A DNA stretch of 16,591 nucleotides, taken from assembly GCA_003451785.1 (NCBI GenBank), contig DMJL01000283.1:1-16591 (forward strand), written 5' to 3'. The notes under the pieces are model-generated. The model was not told the origin of the DNA, did not search any database, and saw only the letters and a program-made list of their open reading frames with translations. The number at the start of each line of letters is the position of its first letter. Within the stretch, counting starts at the first letter, position 1. Of this stretch, positions 13,510 through 16,591 are shown one piece after another. Both the position numbers and the translations under genes were made by a program. The DNA is from Bacteroidales bacterium (GTDB lineage Bacteria; Bacteroidota; Bacteroidia; Bacteroidales; UBA7960).

Positions 13510-16041
13510 CTAAACGATCTCTACCTTTTTCGGCTCAATAAAAATTTCATTGCTTTCGGAATTGAAGCCCACATAAATTATCTCACCTTCTTTTACTCGG
13601 GCTTTTATGATTTCTTCTGCTAATGGGTCTTCAAGATATTTTTGAATTGCTCGCTTCAAAGGCCTTGCACCAAATGCAGCATCCCAGCCTTTTTCGGCAA
13701 TGAAATCTTTTGCTTCATTGGAAAGCTCCACCTGCATACCGAGATCTTTGGTTCTTTTAAACAATTTGGCAAGCTCAATATCAATGATTTTGAAAATATG
13801 CTCTTTTTTAAGAGATTCAAAAATGATCACATCGTCCACTCGATTGAGAAACTCAGGAGCAAAAGCCTTTTTCAGGGCATTCTCAATAACGCTCTGGGCA
13901 AATTCGCTCGAACCCGACTGCCGCGATGCAGTGCTAAAACCCACACCCATACCAAAATCCTTCAACTGGCGTGAGCCAATATTGGAAGTCATAATGATTA
14001 TGGTATTTTTAAAATCTACTTTTCGACCAAGGCTATCGGTGAGTTGTCCATCGTCTAAAACTTGCAGCAACAGATGAAAGACATCGGGATGGGCTTTCTC
14101 AATTTCGTCTAATAAAACTATAGAATAAGGTTTGCGCCGAATTTTTTCAGTTAGTTGCCCTCCTTCTTCATAACCTACATAGCCTGGAGGCGCGCCAATG
14201 AGTCGGCTCACAGCAAATTTTTCCATATATTCGCTCATGTCTATTCTCACAAGAGCGTCATCTGAATCAAATAAATGTTTGGAAAGCACTTTGGCTAAGT
14301 GTGTTTTGCCCACACCAGTTGGTCCAAGAAAAATGAAGGTGCCAATGGGTTTGTTGGGATCCTTCAGTCCGGCACGATTGCGCCTGATGCTTCTCACCAC
14401 CTTTTCGATTGCTTCCGATTGCCCAATCACACTCTTTTCCAAGTCTTTCTCCATGCTGATAAGCCGTTCACTCTCATTTAGGGCTATTCGTTGCACCGGA
14501 ATTCCTGAAATCATGGAAACCACCTCCGATACATTCTGCTCGGTTACAATTTCTCTATGCAGCCTCGATTCCTCTTCCCATCGTTTCTTTTCCCTATCCA
14601 GCTTATCCCCAAGCTCGCGTTCCTGATCTCGCAATTTTGCAGCCTGCTCGTATTTCTGGCTCTTTATAGCACGAGTTTTTTCTTCGCGTACATTTTCAAT
14701 GCTTTTCTCTAACGAAACAATACCATCCGGAACGCGAATATTGGAGAGGTGTACCCTCGAGCCGGCCTCATCCAAAGCATCAATAGCCTTGTCGGGAAGA
14801 CAACGGTCGCTCACATATCGGTCGGTTAGAAAAACACAAGCCTTAATGGCTTCGTCAGAATAGGTAACCAAATGATGGTCTTCGTATTTGGCTTTTATGT
14901 TATTTAGAATCTCGATGGTCTCTTCGGTAGAAGTTGGGTCAATGAGAATTTTCTGAAACCTTCGTTCCAAGGCTCCATCCTTCTCTATATGCTGCCTATA
15001 CTCATCGAGCGTAGTGGCTCCAATGCACTGCAGTTCTCCTCTAGCAAGGGCGGGTTTGAACATATTGCTTGCATCCAAAGAGCCTGATGCACCGCCTGCG
15101 CCTACTATGGTGTGCAACTCGTCAATAAAGAGAATCACATCAGAGTTTTTTTCCAATTCGTTGAGCAGGGCTTTCATCCGCTCCTCAAATTGCCCCCTGT
15201 ATTTGGTGCCGGCAACTAGGGATGCAATGTCTAATGCTACTACGCGCTTATTGAAAAGTGCTCTCGAAACTTTTCTTTGTACAATACGAAGTGCCAATCC
15301 CTCGGCAATGGCCGATTTGCCAACGCCCGGTTCTCCAATAAGGATAGGATTGTTTTTCTTGCGGCGCGATAATATTTGGGCAATTCTCTCTAATTCTCTT
15401 TCCCTTCCAACTACCGGATCGAGCCTGTTCTCTTCGGCCGCACGAGTAAGGTCGCGACCAAAACTGTCAAGAACCGGAGTTTTGGATTTATCGGTAGCTT
15501 TTTTTTGCCCGCTACCATAACTTGACTCTCCCGATCCTTCATCGTCAACATTGCCTTGAGATAAGTCTCCCTTTATGCCCGGAATAGGTCTATCCTCGGG
15601 CATATTATCCGACCAATTCTGAACTTCGTCTTTAAACAACTCATAATCTACCCCTTGTTGGCTAAGCAGTTTGGTAACCAGGTTGTCGGAGTCTTTGAGA
15701 ATACTAAGCATAAGATGCTCAGTGCGAATCAATTCGCTATTGAACAGCTTGGCTTCTAAATAGGTAATTTTCAGAACCTTTTCTGCTTGTTTTACGAGTG
15801 GGAGGTTTGATGCCGACCTATTTTGCTTAGTCGAGGAATTGATAGTATTCTCAATGATGGTTTTTATTTTAGCCATATCAAGCCCAAGATGAACCAAAAT
15901 TTTAATGGCACGCCCTTCACCTTCTCTTATCATGCCCAAAAACAAATGCTCAATACCAATGTAGTCGTTGCCGTTCCGAAGTGCTTCTTCGCGGCTGAAA
16001 GATATGATATCCCTTACTTGTGGAGAAAATTTTGATTCCAT
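13510..16041 (-). CDS. clpC: ATP-dependent Clp protease ATP-binding subunit ClpC, 843 aa
   Basis: A cytoplasmic HSP100 unfoldase that feeds substrates to ClpP. The ATG at 16041 (MESKFSPQVRD) is the start; a longer frame would translate the promoter region. Clp N-domain repeats span about 1-145, followed by a glycine/serine linker (160-190). AAA domain 1: Walker A GEPGVGKS (236-243), Walker B VILFIDE (302-308), arginines at 360-361. The short middle domain with a UVR-type coiled coil (about 446-485, QKYEQAAKLRDQE) distinguishes ClpC from ClpB. AAA domain 2: Walker A GPTGVGKT (573-580), Walker B IVLLDE (641-646), arginine finger in FLNR (734). The ClpP-docking loop is VGF (700-702), so it should dock ClpP. 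All key residues are intact and length is normal. It is divergent from gyrA. Confidence 0.97.
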   Translation of the reverse strand: MESKFSPQVRDIISFSREEALRNGNDYIGIEHLFLGMIREGEGRAIKILVHLGLDMAKIKTIIENTINSSTKQNRSASNLPLVKQAEKVLKITYLEAKLFNSELIRTEHLMLSILKDSDNLVTKLLSQQGVDYELFKDEVQNWSDNMPEDRPIPGIKGDLSQGNVDDEGSGESSYGSGQKKATDKSKTPVLDSFGRDLTRAAEENRLDPVVGRERELERIAQILSRRKKNNPILIGEPGVGKSAIAEGLALRIVQRKVSRALFNKRVVALDIASLVAGTKYRGQFEERMKALLNELEKNSDVILFIDELHTIVGAGGASGSLDASNMFKPALARGELQCIGATTLDEYRQHIEKDGALERRFQKILIDPTSTEETIEILNNIKAKYEDHHLVTYSDEAIKACVFLTDRYVSDRCLPDKAIDALDEAGSRVHLSNIRVPDGIVSLEKSIENVREEKTRAIKSQKYEQAAKLRDQERELGDKLDREKKRWEEESRLHREIVTEQNVSEVVSMISGIPVQRIALNESERLISMEKDLEKSVIGQSEAIEKVVRSIRRNRAGLKDPNKPIGTFIFLGPTGVGKTHLAKVLSKHLFDSDDALVRIDMSEYMEKFAVSRLIGAPPGYVGYEEGGQLTEKIRRKPYSIVLLDEIEKAHPDVFHLLLQVLDDGQLTDSLGRKVDFKNTIIIMTSNIGSRQLKDFGMGVGFSTASRQSGSSEFAQSVIENALKKAFAPEFLNRVDDVIIFESLKKEHIFKIIDIELAKLFKRTKDLGMQVELSNEAKDFIAEKGWDAAFGARPLKRAIQKYLEDPLAEEIIKARVKEGEIIYVGFNSESNEIFIEPKKVEIV

Positions 16042-16065
16042 TAAAACTGTTTGATTAAAACCTTC

Positions 16066-16073
16066 CAAAATTA
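16066..16073 (-). promoter_or_regulatory. Putative clpC promoter -7 box
   Basis: The minus strand reads TAATTTTG, an exact match to the Bacteroidota -7 consensus TAnnTTTG, 24 nt before the clpC start codon. No good TTTG -33 element is found at the expected spacing, so the call rests on the -7 box and position. Confidence 0.45.
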
Positions 16074-16191
16074 GTGAGAAATTGTTAAGGCTGTTAAAAA
16101 GAATCGCAATTGTTAACAAAGATTAACGGCAATTGGGCTAATTTAATCAAATTGATGCCATTTTTCAGTGTAATTTCTCGCTTTAAAACCG

Positions 16192-16199
16192 TACTTTTG
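16192..16199 (+). promoter_or_regulatory. Putative gyrA promoter -7 box
   Basis: TACTTTTG matches the Bacteroidota -7 consensus TAnnTTTG exactly and lies 48 nt before the gyrA ATG, giving a leader of roughly 40 nt. The -33 region is A/T-rich without a clear TTTG. Confidence 0.55.
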
Positions 16200-16247
16200 T
16201 AGTTTGTAAAAATTTGAAAAATTTACGGTAAATATTTAACAATCAGT

Positions 16248-16591
16248 ATGTTTGTAGAAAAGGTAACGAAAGTTGATATTGAGGAGCAAATGAAAACAGC
16301 CTACATTGATTATGCAATGTCGGTAATTGTTTCGCGAGCGCTTCCCGATGTCCGTGATGGTTTGAAGCCGGTGCACCGCCGCGTGCTTTATGGTATGCAC
16401 GAATTGGGTTCGCTAAGCAGCAGACCTTATAAAAAATCTGCCAGAATAGTAGGGGAGGTGTTGGGTAAATTTCACCCCCATGGCGATACTTCGGTTTACG
16501 ATGCAATGGTGAGAATGGCTCAGGAATGGTCGTTGAGATACCCATTGATAGACGGACAAGGAAACTATGGAAGTATTGACGGTGATAGCCC
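16248..16591 (+). CDS. gyrA: DNA gyrase subunit A, N-terminal part (truncated by window end)
   Basis: GyrA forms the DNA cleavage and rejoining core of the A2B2 gyrase that introduces negative supercoils. The 114 codons visible are unmistakable: YIDYAMSVIVSRALPDVRDG (19-38), LKPVHRRVLYGM (39-50), the quinolone-resistance-determining stretch GKFHPHGDTSVYDAMVRMAQ (73-92), and DGQGNYGSIDGDS to the edge. The catalytic tyrosine lies a few residues beyond the window. At the positions equivalent to E. coli Ser83 and Asp87 it has Thr81 and Asp85, so the acidic residue is retained. The ATG at 16248 is the natural start, after an A/T-rich leader. The gene continues past 16591. Confidence 0.97.
   Translation, partial: MFVEKVTKVDIEEQMKTAYIDYAMSVIVSRALPDVRDGLKPVHRRVLYGMHELGSLSSRPYKKSARIVGEVLGKFHPHGDTSVYDAMVRMAQEWSLRYPLIDGQGNYGSIDGDS

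Noticed and set aside
13642..15520. Several plus-strand frames of 60-168 codons inside clpC
   Set aside because: All are antisense shadows of clpC, whose domains are intact throughout.
16488..16502. Thr81 at the position equivalent to E. coli GyrA Ser83, as a quinolone-resistance change
   Set aside because: Threonine is a natural hydroxyl residue at this site in some bacteria and Asp85 (Asp87 equivalent) is kept, so resistance cannot be claimed.
16243..16545. Minus-strand 100-codon frame opposite gyrA
   Set aside because: It is the antisense shadow of the strongly conserved gyrA start.

Overview
The window reads as a chromosomal segment of a Bacteroidota bacterium, most likely order Bacteroidales. 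The evidence is an outer-membrane operon combining a TonB-dependent receptor (with an N-terminal carboxypeptidase-regulatory-like domain) and a DUF4249 lipoprotein, initiation regions that are A/T-rich rather than Shine-Dalgarno-like, two TAnnTTTG promoter boxes of the Bacteroidota type, and large arrays of intergenic palindromic repeats of a style common in that phylum. No tRNA, rRNA, transposase, integrase or CRISPR array was found.

Layout. (1) 1-3117: an AT-rich stretch of unrecognised genes: a 210-aa protein, two ~100-aa proteins, and a convergent 354-aa protein with a beta-propeller-like look. (2) 3301-5365: about 2 kb of non-coding, repeat-dominated DNA: two copies of a four-hairpin module, each followed by tandem long hairpins with an 89-nt period, then three G/C palindromes about 53 nt apart, an AACCTTA-rich stretch, an (AG)15 microsatellite and a heptamer triplet. 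(3) 5366-5899: an orphan lipoprotein with a CX3C-X8-CX3C cysteine pattern, read from a TTG start and flanked by 30-bp direct repeats. (4) 6269-12541: a tight five-gene envelope operon (two tandem paralogues with carboxypeptidase-regulatory-like domains, a small probable beta-barrel, a TonB-dependent receptor, a DUF4249 lipoprotein), preceded by a strong hairpin. (5) 12704-13320: a lipoprotein whose signal peptide is thrown out of frame at a run of nine T. (6) 13510 to the end: housekeeping genes clpC (minus strand) and the 5' end of gyrA (plus strand), divergently transcribed from a 206-nt promoter region.

How the genes may work together. The five-gene operon encodes only exported proteins and should form or serve one outer-membrane system. 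The receptor would be the energised gated barrel, the DUF4249 lipoprotein its probable surface partner, and the two paralogues plus small barrel are accessory proteins of unknown role; the substrate cannot be read from the sequence. ClpC is the unfoldase partner of ClpP and GyrA the cleavage/rejoining subunit of DNA gyrase; they are unrelated to the operon. The least explained items are the operon, the poly-T broken lipoprotein, and the hairpin array whose units grow in 24-nt steps.
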